From Methanofastidiosum sp. (GTDB lineage Archaea > Methanobacteriota_B > Thermococci > Methanofastidiosales > Methanofastidiosaceae): 52,528 nucleotides of DNA. Where the stretch lies: assembly GCA_013178285.1 (NCBI GenBank), contig JABLXD010000009.1:1-52528 (forward strand), read 5' to 3'. Made by a program: the position numbers and the translations under genes. The stretch's first letter is position 1; the number at the start of each line of letters is the position of its first letter. Shown piece after piece: positions 1-8,433 of the stretch. The notes under the pieces were generated by a model, which did not search any database, was not told where the DNA came from, and was given only the letters and a program-made list of their open reading frames with translations.

Positions 1-407
1 CCAATTCCGAATATAATCGCCTGTCTACTTTGATTGGCTAATTTACTCGAATACCGTCTAGGTCTGTCATCCGTAAAGTCATAGAAGCAGTACAGTCTAT
101 CTATGAATGTTTTTACCAATGCAGGAACATTGTAGTTGTGAGTCGGAGAGCCAATTATCAAACCCACAGAATCAAAAATTAAGGGATATATACTCTGCAT
201 ATCATCAGAAAAATTTGTACATATCCCATCTTTTCTACACTTTTCACATCCATTGCATGGATTTATATCTAAATCTCTCAAGTATAAGATATTAAGATCA
301 ATTTTTCTAGCATTAGCAGATCTTAAAAAACAATCTAAAAGATAGTCTGTGTTCCCATTCTTTCTTGGGCTACCACTTATTGCCAGGATTTTCTTTTTTA
401 AGAACAT
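1..407 (-). CDS. iron-sulfur flavoprotein / NADPH-dependent FMN reductase family (3' end outside window)
   Basis: The gene reads leftwards off the window edge, so only the first 135 residues are visible. They show a flavodoxin-like fold start: an N-terminal beta strand, then the FMN-phosphate loop GSPRKNGNT (residues 12-20), and a later GSPTHNYNVP segment (86-95). Between them lies a compact cluster C51-x2-C54-x2-C57-x5-C63, the spacing typical of archaeal iron-sulfur flavoproteins (Isf) that bind a [4Fe-4S] cluster next to FMN. The start ATG at 407 gives MFLKKKILAI; an ATG at 420 is out of frame. The likely role is cytosolic electron transfer or reduction of small oxidants; the physiological partner cannot be read from sequence. 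Confidence 0.85.
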   Translation of the reverse strand, partial: MFLKKKILAISGSPRKNGNTDYLLDCFLRSANARKIDLNILYLRDLDINPCNGCEKCRKDGICTNFSDDMQSIYPLIFDSVGLIIGSPTHNYNVPALVKTFIDRLYCFYDFTDDRPRRYSSKLANQSRQAIIFGI

Positions 408-472
408 GATCTTTAAGCATTAACAAAAATATAATATTAAATTTTTATAATTTTATTTAAATAAAAATAATC

Positions 473-829
473 CTATAGTTTGAAAGATCTGTTGACTTCC
501 TCTATTAAAACATCACAGTCAGCTTTTATTTTTTCAAGAGTTTTTATTATTCTCTTTTTCTCAAGTTCAACTGCTTTCATGTTTTCGTAGGGTCTCACTG
601 CCTCTCTAAACATCACTTCATCAACTGTGACGTAAGGGCTATCATTTAACTTTGTTGATAGGTCTTCAATCATCTTACCTAAAAAGAGATTCATCTCTTC
701 CTTGACTTTCCTTGATATCATCTTGTCACTATCGAGATGGGTTCTCATAAGCCTTACAATAGTACCCATTGGCAAAGGAAATTTTTGACTGTCTTCACTT
801 GTTTCATCGTTGTTTAATTCTTCTTCCAT
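473..829 (-). CDS. archaeal histone-fold protein with C-terminal helical extension
   Basis: This is a 118-residue protein whose middle matches the histone fold: a short helix beginning LPMGTIVRLMR, a long central helix (ISRKVKEEMN onward) and a third helix after YVTVDEV. Canonical archaeal histones are about 67 residues. This one has an acidic N-terminal tail of about 18 residues and a C-terminal charged helix of about 45 residues, as in the extended histones of some methanogens. The first helix keeps the arginine of the classic LPxxxxGR motif, but the usual KT pair of loop 2 reads VT, so DNA binding may be altered. I chose ATG 829, preceded by AGGTG at 835-839, over the in-frame ATG at 850. 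It diverges from the MBL gene. Confidence 0.7.
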   Translation of the reverse strand: MEEELNNDETSEDSQKFPLPMGTIVRLMRTHLDSDKMISRKVKEEMNLFLGKMIEDLSTKLNDSPYVTVDEVMFREAVRPYENMKAVELEKKRIIKTLEKIKADCDVLIEEVNRSFKL

Positions 830-882
830 ATAAACACCTATAATCTGCATAGACTATAAAACTTATAAGACTTTCCAATATA

Positions 883-1584
883 TTGAAAAATGTGGAAAAT
901 TATTTTAATATTATCCAAGTTGGGGTAACAAATTGCTATCTTTTGAAATCTGACCGGTGTAATATCCTAATTGATACAGGTTACAAAGGCAAAGCAAAGA
1001 TAATCTTAGATTTCCTTGAAAAATACGAAATTTCTCCTGATAGTATCAAACTTATTATATTGACCCATGCCCATTATGATCATATTGGAAATGCTTCCGA
1101 GTTGAAAAAAATAACTGGGGCCAAGATACTTCTTCATAAAAAAGATTTCTCCTTACTGGATTCTGGAGTAACAGATTCACAAAGTACAAAACCCCTTAAC
1201 TTATGGGGTAAACTTCTCTTGAGCAAAGTTTCATCAATCGACACTAAATTCAATCAAATAAAACCTGATATAATAATTGATTCTGAATTTGATCTTAAAA
1301 AATATGGATTTAATGGAAGAATAATAAATACTCCGGGGCACTCTAAAGGATCAATTTCTGTCATCTTAGATTCCGGCGATGCGTTTATAGGCGATCTTGC
1401 AATGAATGGACTTCCACTTCGGGTAGGCGCTGGAGAACCAATATTTGGTGAGGATATAGATGAAATTTATCAGAGCTGGCAGAAATTAGTCGAAAATAAG
1501 GTCAAGAAATTATACCCCTCACACGGGGATAGTTTCGACATCAAAATAATAAAAAAAATACTTTCAAGAAAAGGTCACTTCTAG
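883..1584 (+). CDS. MBL-fold metallo-hydrolase
   Basis: The protein is 233 residues and carries the metallo-beta-lactamase metal ligands: THAHYDH (H62, H64, D66, H67), H153 in TPGHSKGS, D171 in FIGDLAMNG and H214 in LYPSHGD. This is a complete dinuclear-metal site, so the enzyme should be active, but the family covers many substrates (glyoxalase II-like thioesters, nucleotides, lactones) and none can be assigned. The start is TTG 883, or GTG 892; a TATA-like ACTTATAAG lies about 22 bases upstream of the TTG, suggesting a leaderless message. It ends directly against the stop codon of the convergent DUF1624 gene, with no intervening base. Confidence 0.85.
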   Translation: MKNVENYFNIIQVGVTNCYLLKSDRCNILIDTGYKGKAKIILDFLEKYEISPDSIKLIILTHAHYDHIGNASELKKITGAKILLHKKDFSLLDSGVTDSQSTKPLNLWGKLLLSKVSSIDTKFNQIKPDIIIDSEFDLKKYGFNGRIINTPGHSKGSISVILDSGDAFIGDLAMNGLPLRVGAGEPIFGEDIDEIYQSWQKLVENKVKKLYPSHGDSFDIKIIKKILSRKGHF

Positions 1585-2346
1585 CTATATTCCAATAAAA
1601 GAAAGTTTTGCAAATCCCCATAAGTATAGCAACAGAATTATTACTGGTTGATGAATGAGATAAATTTTAAGTGAATGCCTTCCTAGGAAAGATAGTGCTG
1701 TAGATAGTAAATTACTTGAAAAATCAGGGATCTCAAATCTCCTTTGGGAATTAGGGTATACTGAGTTGCCTAGGAATATTCCAATTAGAACAACGCCATA
1801 CCAAGGTAGTATCGGGAAATAATCAAATGAGAAAAAGGATCTGGGCTCAAATCCTAACCATAATAGATAAGCTGTGTCAAATGTAAAGTTGCTTAAATAA
1901 GTGCCCAATAATATTACTAAAACTCCCAACACAAGATTTTTGTATCTGTATTCAAGCAAAGGATAAGAAATTATTATAGAAATCCCGATTAGATGAAGGA
2001 TTCCAAAAAGAATTACCCCATTATTCACAAAAACAAAAGTAAAGAGCGTTATTATAGCGCCCCAAAAGAATATTTTGGCACCTCTTTTTAGATTTCTAAA
2101 GAAGAGATCTTTTTCTGAATATTTTTCTTTTGATTTAAAATGGCTAATTGTTAATGATATACCTACAAGCAATAGAAATAAAGAAGCTGTAGTCCTCTGG
2201 AAAAGAACCCAAGAAAGTGAATTAATTTTTATTTGGAAATTCCCTAGAAAGTAAAGGTCATAGCTTAAATGATAGATAACCATCATAACTATTGCTATCC
2301 CTCTAAAGACATCAATCTCCCAGAATCTTTTTGAGGACATTTCCAT
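1585..2346 (-). CDS. DUF1624 / heparan-alpha-glucosaminide N-acetyltransferase-like membrane protein
   Basis: A 253-residue integral membrane protein with about seven hydrophobic segments. The N-terminus, RFWEIDVFRGIAIVMMVIYH, is the signature of the DUF1624/HGSNAT catalytic family, in which a D-x-x-RG motif and an intramembrane histidine take part in acyl transfer across the membrane. The substrate in archaea is unknown; modification of a surface glycan or lipid is the usual guess. A TATA element (CTTATATATC, about 2366-2375) sits about 25 bases upstream of the ATG at 2346, consistent with a leaderless transcript. It is convergent with the MBL hydrolase gene. Confidence 0.75.
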   Translation of the reverse strand: MEMSSKRFWEIDVFRGIAIVMMVIYHLSYDLYFLGNFQIKINSLSWVLFQRTTASLFLLLVGISLTISHFKSKEKYSEKDLFFRNLKRGAKIFFWGAIITLFTFVFVNNGVILFGILHLIGISIIISYPLLEYRYKNLVLGVLVILLGTYLSNFTFDTAYLLWLGFEPRSFFSFDYFPILPWYGVVLIGIFLGNSVYPNSQRRFEIPDFSSNLLSTALSFLGRHSLKIYLIHQPVIILLLYLWGFAKLSFIGI

Positions 2347-2428
2347 AGAAGATTTTTTAATTTTAGATATATAAGGGTGAGTTTATTTTAACCTTAAGAT
2401 TTATATTTAATTAATTAGTTGATTTTTC

Positions 2429-3136
2429 ATGGTCAAAAGAAGGGCATTTCTTTTTATTATGGCAATACTAATACCTTTGCTTATTTTATCATCAGGATGT
2501 AGTAAAACTAAGGAAGAAACGCCCCCGGTTGTCAATACTAATCCATGTGAGACTGTAGAATGTCCAGATGTCTGCAAAGGAGAGGATCTATGGGCCCAGA
2601 AATGTTTAGATGGAGAATGTGTTGATTTTGTAAGATTAGAACCATGTTCTGAAAAATGTGGGTGCGTAGTTGATTTGTGTGAAAGAATCAAATGCAATGA
2701 CCAATGTAGAGGGGAAGATCTTTGGAATTACAATTGTGTAAATGGTATTTGCGTTCCTGAAGATATTAAAGAAAAGTGCTCCGTTGAATGTGGATGTTCT
2801 CCAAAATTTTTCTATAAGTTAGTTCCAGAAGCAAGATATAGACTACGAGAAGTCGGGATAATTGCAAATGTATACTCTATAAGAACTGACCAAGTTATAA
2901 GGGCAGTTGTGACTTGCAGAACCTCATTATGTACAGATCCTCCAACAGTATACTACACAAAATTTGAAGACCCTTTTGTCCGAAGTGAAGATGAAACAGT
3001 TGACTATTTTGGATCGGCCTGGAAGAACTTCGAAGTAGTGCAGGGAAATGAACTAACTGTCGATGAGGGCGGAACTTATATGATAGGCGTTAGCAATCAG
3101 TATTACATCGAAGTAGGATTCTTAGAGGATACATAG
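2429..3136 (+). CDS. lipoprotein with two tandem Cys-rich modules
   Basis: This 235-residue protein starts with a basic-hydrophobic signal and a lipobox (LILSSGC, Cys24), so it should be an exported, lipid-anchored protein. Residues 40-79 and 84-123 are two copies of a module of about 40 residues, each with eight cysteines and a shared GEDLW core, ending in CGC. The Cys pattern suggests disulfide-bonded mini-domains outside the cell. The C-terminal 110 residues are beta-rich and Cys-poor with no family I recognise. A TATA-like TTTATATTTAATT around 2400 lies about 26 bases from the ATG, implying a leaderless message. It stands alone between oppositely oriented neighbours. Confidence 0.7.
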   Translation: MVKRRAFLFIMAILIPLLILSSGCSKTKEETPPVVNTNPCETVECPDVCKGEDLWAQKCLDGECVDFVRLEPCSEKCGCVVDLCERIKCNDQCRGEDLWNYNCVNGICVPEDIKEKCSVECGCSPKFFYKLVPEARYRLREVGIIANVYSIRTDQVIRAVVTCRTSLCTDPPTVYYTKFEDPFVRSEDETVDYFGSAWKNFEVVQGNELTVDEGGTYMIGVSNQYYIEVGFLEDT

Positions 3137-3183
3137 AAGATTATATTCCTTGAATAGTAATTACATTTACCATAGCCAATCTT

Positions 3184-4338
3184 TCAAGTTTTATGTTTTA
3201 GATGATGACTTATGACTACCCCAACGACAATAATAATAAGTGAGGCATTTATGAATATGGGGATAAATCCGAATGAGCTCAAAATTTTCCCATTTACAAA
3301 AGTTCCAACTCCTCCACCTATGAACATATTAAAAGAAGCAAGTGACATTACAGTACCCCTCTGATTAGGCATTAATTGCTGGGCAGTTTGAATTATTGTA
3401 GATTGGAGGATTATAAATGAAAATCCAAATCCAATCAAAGACACCGACATAAGAATTGGATTTTTCCATAAAATCATAGATCCCCACGAGAAGGCTCCAA
3501 TAATGCCTGCATAAAGAAGCAGATTGTTACCAATTTTTTGCCTTAGCGTTCCAGCCCTTCTACCTCCAAGGGCAGTGGCAAATCCAAATAGGGATAAAAG
3601 AGCCCCTATTATTAGAATATTATATTTTAACGTTTCTTGGATGTAATTGCCAGAGAACATGAAGCTTCCAAAAACTGCAAATCCTAAGAAAAAAAGTATA
3701 CTTACAACTTTCATCAAATTTTTATTGCTGAATGATTTTTTATATACCTCAATAAAATTAAGACTTTCAATTACTCCAGGATTTCTTTCCAAGCTTTTTA
3801 TCATTATTAATGCGACAATAAGTTCTGCAACACCATATATTAGATATAATAATCTCCACGATCCATAATATGAAACAAGTCCGCCAATACCTGGAGACAC
3901 AGCCCCTCCAAAAAACATCATTCCGATTACAGCACCCAAAGCATTCTGCCTTTTTGAATCTTCAAAGCTATCCCCTACAAGAGATACTGCAACAGGTAAA
4001 ACAGCAGCAGCAAATGCACCATTTGCCCCTCTAAGTAAACAAAGTGAAACCAAATCAAATGAGAAAGAACATAACATGCTGAAAATAGCGGTGCAAAAAG
4101 CTGCAATATTTAATATCTTCGCCTTTCCATATCTATCTGCCAAAGGTCCAAAAAACAATGTAAATATTCCAAATGGGACCATATAAGCTGAAACAGATAG
4201 GGCCGCAGAAGGAATTGTCAAATTTAGATCTTTTGATATGCTCACAATCAATGGTGCCGCTGCGTAGTTGTCTCCTTGGACTAAAAAAGCAATACTACCT
4301 AGGAGCAATAATAATTTTTTCGGATTTTTTGAAACCAT
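3184..4338 (-). CDS. MFS family transporter
   Basis: A 384-residue polytopic membrane protein with about 12 hydrophobic segments and the major-facilitator loop 2-3 signature in the form GPLADRYGKAKIL. The N-terminal half resembles drug/multidrug MFS exporters (DHA1-like), but the substrate is not readable from sequence. It has its own TATA element (ACTTATAAATTT, about 4364-4375) in the 43-base gap to the upstream ThiF-like gene. It could therefore be transcribed separately from the nadM-thiT-TPK-E1 run on the same strand. Confidence 0.85.
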   Translation of the reverse strand: MVSKNPKKLLLLLGSIAFLVQGDNYAAAPLIVSISKDLNLTIPSAALSVSAYMVPFGIFTLFFGPLADRYGKAKILNIAAFCTAIFSMLCSFSFDLVSLCLLRGANGAFAAAVLPVAVSLVGDSFEDSKRQNALGAVIGMMFFGGAVSPGIGGLVSYYGSWRLLYLIYGVAELIVALIMIKSLERNPGVIESLNFIEVYKKSFSNKNLMKVVSILFFLGFAVFGSFMFSGNYIQETLKYNILIIGALLSLFGFATALGGRRAGTLRQKIGNNLLLYAGIIGAFSWGSMILWKNPILMSVSLIGFGFSFIILQSTIIQTAQQLMPNQRGTVMSLASFNMFIGGGVGTFVNGKILSSFGFIPIFINASLIIIVVGVVISHHLKHKT

Positions 4339-4381
4339 TTAATTTTACGCTTTTTTTAAATTTATAAGTATTCTCTAATTA

Positions 4382-5125
4382 TTACAAATATTTTGAACAA
4401 ACCGTGCAATCTTCTTTTCTCTTAAAATTGATAGTTTCAAACTCCATATATTTTAGGTCAACGGTAAGCAGTTTCCCAGATAAAATTTCGCCAATTCCTG
4501 TAAGGACTTTGATAACTTCCATAGCTTCAATCGATCCTACAACTCCACAAATTGGCCCAATTATTGGAAATATCTCCCCTTTATTTGGCATATTTGGGAA
4601 TAAGCATTTTATGCAGGGTGTTTTCTTAGGAATAAGTGTGGTAATTTGACCATAGTACGCCTCAACAGCAGCATGGACTAAAGGGATTTTTTCTTTCAGT
4701 GAAAATTCATTCAAAATGTATCTTGTATGAAAATTATCTAAGCAGTCAACTAGCACATCGCTTTCTTTAAACTTGAAAATATTTTTCTCATCAATCTCTA
4801 AAGAAAAGGATTTAAGTTCTATGTCACTATTCAATTTTTCTAGTTTTTCTTTCAGCGAAGTTGATTTGTCCTTTTTTCCCAAATCTTCTTCAAAATGCAT
4901 TATTTGTCTATTGAGATTTGAAAGTTCAGGTTTTTGGAAATCAATCAGATTTATTTTTCCAATACCGCTTGCGGCAAGATAAGTTGCGGTAGGGCATCCA
5001 AGACCGCCACATCCAAATATTGTAACAGTTGAATCTTTAAGAATAATCTGAGATTGTTCTCCAAAATCTTTTAGAAGTAATTGTCTTTTATATCTTTGAA
5101 TCTCCTTTTCTGAAAGTTCAGTTAT
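4382..5125 (-). CDS. ThiF/MoeB/HesA family E1-like adenylyltransferase, probable ATA start
   Basis: The enzyme should adenylate the C-terminal Gly-Gly of a ubiquitin-like sulfur carrier (ThiS/MoaD/SAMP). With an ATA start it is 247 residues, the normal family length. Visible are the N-terminal LSEKEIQRYKRQ segment, the nucleotide loop GCGGLG (38-43), D62, the NRQ arginine finger (72-74), the DCLDN motif, and two zinc pairs, CIKC and CTVC. The reading frame between its upstream stop and the nucleotide loop has no ATG, GTG or TTG; the first ATG (4900) lies after the loop. An SD GGTGAT three bases before ATA 5125 marks the start. It lies 17 bases downstream of thiamine pyrophosphokinase, suggesting a thiamine or sulfur-transfer role. 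Confidence 0.85.
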   Translation of the reverse strand: MTELSEKEIQRYKRQLLLKDFGEQSQIILKDSTVTIFGCGGLGCPTATYLAASGIGKINLIDFQKPELSNLNRQIMHFEEDLGKKDKSTSLKEKLEKLNSDIELKSFSLEIDEKNIFKFKESDVLVDCLDNFHTRYILNEFSLKEKIPLVHAAVEAYYGQITTLIPKKTPCIKCLFPNMPNKGEIFPIIGPICGVVGSIEAMEVIKVLTGIGEILSGKLLTVDLKYMEFETINFKRKEDCTVCSKYL

Positions 5126-5142
5126 AGGATCACCACATTTTA

Positions 5143-5772
5143 TTATCTTTTAAGGATAGATAAAACTTTACCTTTCTTAAAATATACCTTTGCTTTATTG
5201 TCAATTATTATATTTCTTAAAGTTAGAGTCTGACCCATTTCAACTTTTACATCTTTTAGGTTATACTTACTGCCTTCAATATTTAGCCCCTCAACTGTTT
5301 CAGATACGGGAATAAGTGATAATTCATGGCCTTTCTTCCCAAGGTATTCTTTGTTATATTTTATTAGTTCAATTTCGTACTTCTGTGTAAGTAGTCTTGA
5401 GTTAATACCTATCTTATCGGCCTTGAAAAGTAAGAATAAATTCCCTAAAGCGTGATCAAGTTCTTCCTTGAAACTACCAAGGATTGTTATCTCTTTTGAA
5501 TTTTGAGAAATAGCATAGTCTAAAGCTAATTCTCCATCAGTCTTATCCTTGTCAGTCGGGAATGATATAGTTTTGATTCCTTTTTCTTGTGCTTCCTTTA
5601 GTTCTTCAATAGTTATTGAATCAAAATCTCCTAGAAGCACATCAACATCTAGCCCCATTTTACTTGCAGTTTTATAGCCGCCATCAGAAGCTAATATGAG
5701 ATCGAACGTTTCCTCTAGATTACAAGGCTCAGATTCACTTAGTATTATCAATGTTTTTTTATTTGAAGGCAT
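5143..5772 (-). CDS. thiamine pyrophosphokinase
   Basis: It transfers pyrophosphate from ATP to thiamine to make TPP in the cytosol. The 209-residue protein has the family landmarks in order: ASDGG (28-32), LLGDFDS (46-52), FPTDKDKTDGE (71-81) and LDHALGN (105-111), which form the ATP/Mg and thiamine sites, followed by the all-beta C-terminal domain. The start overlaps the end of thiT by 14 bases, so uptake and activation of thiamine are translationally coupled. This indicates salvage of external thiamine rather than, or in addition to, de novo synthesis. Confidence 0.9.
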   Translation of the reverse strand: MPSNKKTLIILSESEPCNLEETFDLILASDGGYKTASKMGLDVDVLLGDFDSITIEELKEAQEKGIKTISFPTDKDKTDGELALDYAISQNSKEITILGSFKEELDHALGNLFLLFKADKIGINSRLLTQKYEIELIKYNKEYLGKKGHELSLIPVSETVEGLNIEGSKYNLKDVKVEMGQTLTLRNIIIDNKAKVYFKKGKVLSILKR

Positions 5773-6280
5773 CTATTAACTTCTTTTTGGACAGTATATA
5801 AATAAATATCGCTGTCACGATAAGTTCAGGCAGTAAATAAGAACCGTTATAGATTGCCGAATAATATAATGGGCTAAAGCCTTCAGGGGCATACATGCCG
5901 AAAAATATGAATCCCGAAAGAAAGTGGCACAAGAATCTAAAAGCTACTCCTATACCTGCGCCGACGAAGGGATATTTTTTCAAGAATGTTGCAATCCCAA
6001 GTGCACCAAAAGCTAAAGGATAGTCCAAAAGAAATTGTGCAGGGTGGATAAAGAAGGGCTCAATCATAAATTGAACAATGCCATAAAGAATGGCACCAGT
6101 AAGTGCAACTTTTGGTCTGTTTCTTAGTGCAAGATAGATTATAGGGATCATGCTGCCGGCTGTTATTGATCCTCCTTGAGGCATCTGGAAAACTTTGATA
6201 AAACTAAGGACTGTTGAGAGCGCTATGGCAATAGCCATCTCAGATATCTCTCTAGCAGTAAATATACTTTTATGTTCCAT
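5759..6280 (-). CDS. thiT: ThiT family thiamine transporter (ECF S-component)
   Basis: A 173-residue membrane protein with about six hydrophobic helices. The N-terminal region with KVFQMPQGGSITAGSMIPII, plus the later EPFFIHPAQFLLDYP segment, is characteristic of the ThiT/YuaJ thiamine-binding S-component of group II ECF transporters. The shared energising module (EcfA, EcfA', EcfT) is not in this window and must be encoded elsewhere. It overlaps the thiamine pyrophosphokinase gene by 14 bases. The 47-base gap to nadM upstream is too short for a TPP riboswitch. Confidence 0.88.
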   Translation of the reverse strand: MEHKSIFTAREISEMAIAIALSTVLSFIKVFQMPQGGSITAGSMIPIIYLALRNRPKVALTGAILYGIVQFMIEPFFIHPAQFLLDYPLAFGALGIATFLKKYPFVGAGIGVAFRFLCHFLSGFIFFGMYAPEGFSPLYYSAIYNGSYLLPELIVTAIFIYILSKKKLIDAFK

Positions 6281-6327
6281 AATCTAAACCTTTTGATTTA
6301 TTAGAAAACAGTATTTAAAATTAACTA

Positions 6328-6879
6328 TCAGATTGAGTTTGCCATCTCTTGGTAAGAAGTTTCCTTTTTGTCGGATTTTATTATTTCTAAAAGCCTAGCA
6401 ACACCATCAATATCCTTTATTACTTCGGCTGTGGCCTTTGGCACTAGACTCTCCCAATCTTGATCTTTTAGGATTCTATTCCTTATCTCTTCTCCGGAGT
6501 AGGATGTTCTTTTATAGAATTCTGGCCCCCTTACATCATAAGATGATTCTTTAAATAATCTCACGGTTACAGGTTCATTTGCATATACCACATCAAAAGT
6601 CGGGGTAATAGTTTCAACATGCTTTACCCACAAGGCATTTCTATAAATGTCAGGAACTGGTAATATGTGGACACGTCTGAGATCAACACCTTCAGTTTCC
6701 AGTGTCTTTTTAATCATGAGAAATCTTTCACCTGCAGTAAAAGGATTTTGTATTGTATGGGAAACTTGGGAGCTCCCTATAGCTATTATTACCTCTTTAG
6801 ATGAATTTAATATAAGCTTTACAACATGAAGATGCCCAAGGTGGAAAGGTTGAAACCTACCTATGTATAGTGCCCTCAT
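6328..6879 (-). CDS. nadM: nicotinamide-nucleotide adenylyltransferase (archaeal NadM type)
   Basis: It makes NAD from NMN and ATP. The 183-residue protein carries the nucleotidyltransferase motif GRFQPFHLGH (7-16), the archaeal NPFTAGER segment and the C-terminal SYSGEEIRNRI motif, the counterpart of ISxTxIR. The length matches archaeal NadM, which has a single catalytic domain. It is the first gene of the minus-strand run nadM-thiT-TPK-E1, a cofactor-supply grouping. It diverges from the prefoldin gene across a 101-base gap. Confidence 0.92.
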   Translation of the reverse strand: MRALYIGRFQPFHLGHLHVVKLILNSSKEVIIAIGSSQVSHTIQNPFTAGERFLMIKKTLETEGVDLRRVHILPVPDIYRNALWVKHVETITPTFDVVYANEPVTVRLFKESSYDVRGPEFYKRTSYSGEEIRNRILKDQDWESLVPKATAEVIKDIDGVARLLEIIKSDKKETSYQEMANSI

Positions 6880-6980
6880 AAATCCTTACTTCTCTTAGGA
6901 TTATTTAAACTTATGCTACCCAAAGGTTTATAATTGTTGTTTTTTAGATTGGATTATATATAATATTGAGGTGATGTTTT

Positions 6981-7334
6981 TTGCAGAATATTCCGGAAAA
7001 TATACAACAGGAACTAATGCAATTCCAACAGTTGCAGAGTCAGTACCAGATAATAGTTAGCCAATTACAATCTTTGAAATTGGAAATGAACGAGACAGAG
7101 GTAGCATTGAATGAACTTTCAAAGACCGAAAATCCAGTTGTTTACAAGAGTATTGGTAGCATTCTAATTAAATCTGAAAAAGCAGATATGTTGGATGATC
7201 TTAACAAAAAGAAGGAGTCCATCGGTATCCGGATTACTACTATCGAGAAACAAGAAGATAGAGTGAAGAAGAAGCTTGAAGAGATGCAGAAGAATCTTCA
7301 GAAGGCTTTAGGTGGACAACCTACATCAGGCTAA
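6981..7334 (+). CDS. pfdB: prefoldin beta subunit
   Basis: A 117-residue coiled-coil protein: an N-terminal helix rich in Q, a short beta-hairpin segment (NPVVYKSIGSILIKS) and a C-terminal helix, the prefoldin beta layout. Prefoldin is a hexamer of two alpha and four beta subunits that delivers unfolded proteins to the thermosome. The start is TTG at 6981 behind GAGGTGAT (6968-6975). An ATG at 6974 is in another frame. The DHH phosphoesterase gene follows 34 bases downstream on the same strand. Confidence 0.92.
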   Translation: MQNIPENIQQELMQFQQLQSQYQIIVSQLQSLKLEMNETEVALNELSKTENPVVYKSIGSILIKSEKADMLDDLNKKKESIGIRITTIEKQEDRVKKKLEEMQKNLQKALGGQPTSG

Positions 7335-7368
7335 AGCTTTGATATTAAATTTTGTTGAGAATGAATAA

Positions 7369-8433
7369 ATGTTAAGTAATGTAGAGTATACTAGATTAAT
7401 GGAAATTTTATTGCGGCAAGACCAATATATAATACTTCTTCATCAAAATGCGGACCCCGATGCAATAGGGAGTGCAATCGCTTTAAAGGAGCTTTTGAAG
7501 TCCCAAGGTAAAAATATAATGATTGGAACAGAGACTTTAAACAATTTGTCAAAAAACTTGCTATCAAGCCTTGGCGAGTTTATTGTCACTTCTCCTACAG
7601 ACCATAAAAACTTGATAATCCTTGACACTTCTACGCCAGTTCAACTTGGGATTTTTGAGAGCATGGTCGAAAAAGCAGAAGTCGTGATATCAATTGACCA
7701 CCACGAAACATTTGAAACGAGTAAATTCAAGGGGACTAAATATACATATTTTATTAACAAGGAAAGGACTTCCACAGCAGAAATTATATTCGATATAATG
7801 CTTAAGATGAGAGAAGAAGGTTTGCTGGATAAAGAAAATACAAATTGTGACAAAATAATTCGAGGCATACTTACTGGGATAGTGACAGATACTGGACATC
7901 TAAGATTTTCAGATGTTAATACTTTGAAGACTTTAATTCATATTTTTAAAAGAGGGTACCATATATCCGATGTCGATGAGCTCTTGAGAGTTGAGGACGA
8001 TATTTCAAAGAAAATAGCTATCCTTAAAGCACATCAAAGAATGAAACTTTATAGCGTTTCTGATTTTATTGTTGCAACTTCTAACGTATCAAGCTGTGAA
8101 GCACTTGCAGCAAAGGCAATTCTTTCAACAGGTGCTGACGTAGCTTTTGTTGGAGCGGATAATGGAAATGAAGTTAGAATAAGCGGAAGAGCAAAAAAAG
8201 TGGTCATTGATCGAGGTATTAATCTTGCAAAGATAATGTCTCAAGTTGCTCCAATAATTGGCGGTGAAGGTGGCGGCCATAAAGGCGCTGCCGGGGCCAA
8301 TGGTAAATCTAACATGGAAGAAGGATTAAAGAAATGCGTGGAATTCTTTGTTCAGGACCTTGGAGGCCAGGGCAATGGAGAAAGTTTGGAGTATACTGAA
8401 GAGGCAGAAGTACAGGATTGTTGGGGCACATAG
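7369..8433 (+). CDS. DHH-family phosphoesterase (NrnA / RecJ-like)
   Basis: This 354-residue protein has the DHH metal motifs in order: HQNADPDAIGS (25-35), LDTS (85-88), the DHH triad (110-112) and GIVTDTGHL, followed by a DHHA1 domain ending in GGGHKGAAGA. The family includes nanoRNases, pAp phosphatases and archaeal RecJ-like exonucleases. The single-domain-pair length fits NrnA-like oligoribonuclease or pAp phosphatase better than RecJ, but the substrate is open. Its 3' end overlaps taw1 by 59 bases. Confidence 0.85.
   Translation: MLSNVEYTRLMEILLRQDQYIILLHQNADPDAIGSAIALKELLKSQGKNIMIGTETLNNLSKNLLSSLGEFIVTSPTDHKNLIILDTSTPVQLGIFESMVEKAEVVISIDHHETFETSKFKGTKYTYFINKERTSTAEIIFDIMLKMREEGLLDKENTNCDKIIRGILTGIVTDTGHLRFSDVNTLKTLIHIFKRGYHISDVDELLRVEDDISKKIAILKAHQRMKLYSVSDFIVATSNVSSCEALAAKAILSTGADVAFVGADNGNEVRISGRAKKVVIDRGINLAKIMSQVAPIIGGEGGGHKGAAGANGKSNMEEGLKKCVEFFVQDLGGQGNGESLEYTEEAEVQDCWGT

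Noticed and set aside
2407-2697. 96-codon His/Ser-rich open frame on the minus strand
   Set aside because: It runs opposite the Cys-rich lipoprotein, whose signal peptide and repeats are clearly coding; low-complexity composition is expected of a shadow.
4382-4900. E1-like gene as a truncated pseudogene starting at ATG 4900
   Set aside because: The upstream in-frame sequence encodes the complete conserved N-terminal domain with no stop, so the gene is intact and only its start codon is unusual.
6281-6327. TPP riboswitch upstream of thiT
   Set aside because: The gap to nadM is only 47 bases and lacks the CUGAGA and other TPP aptamer motifs.
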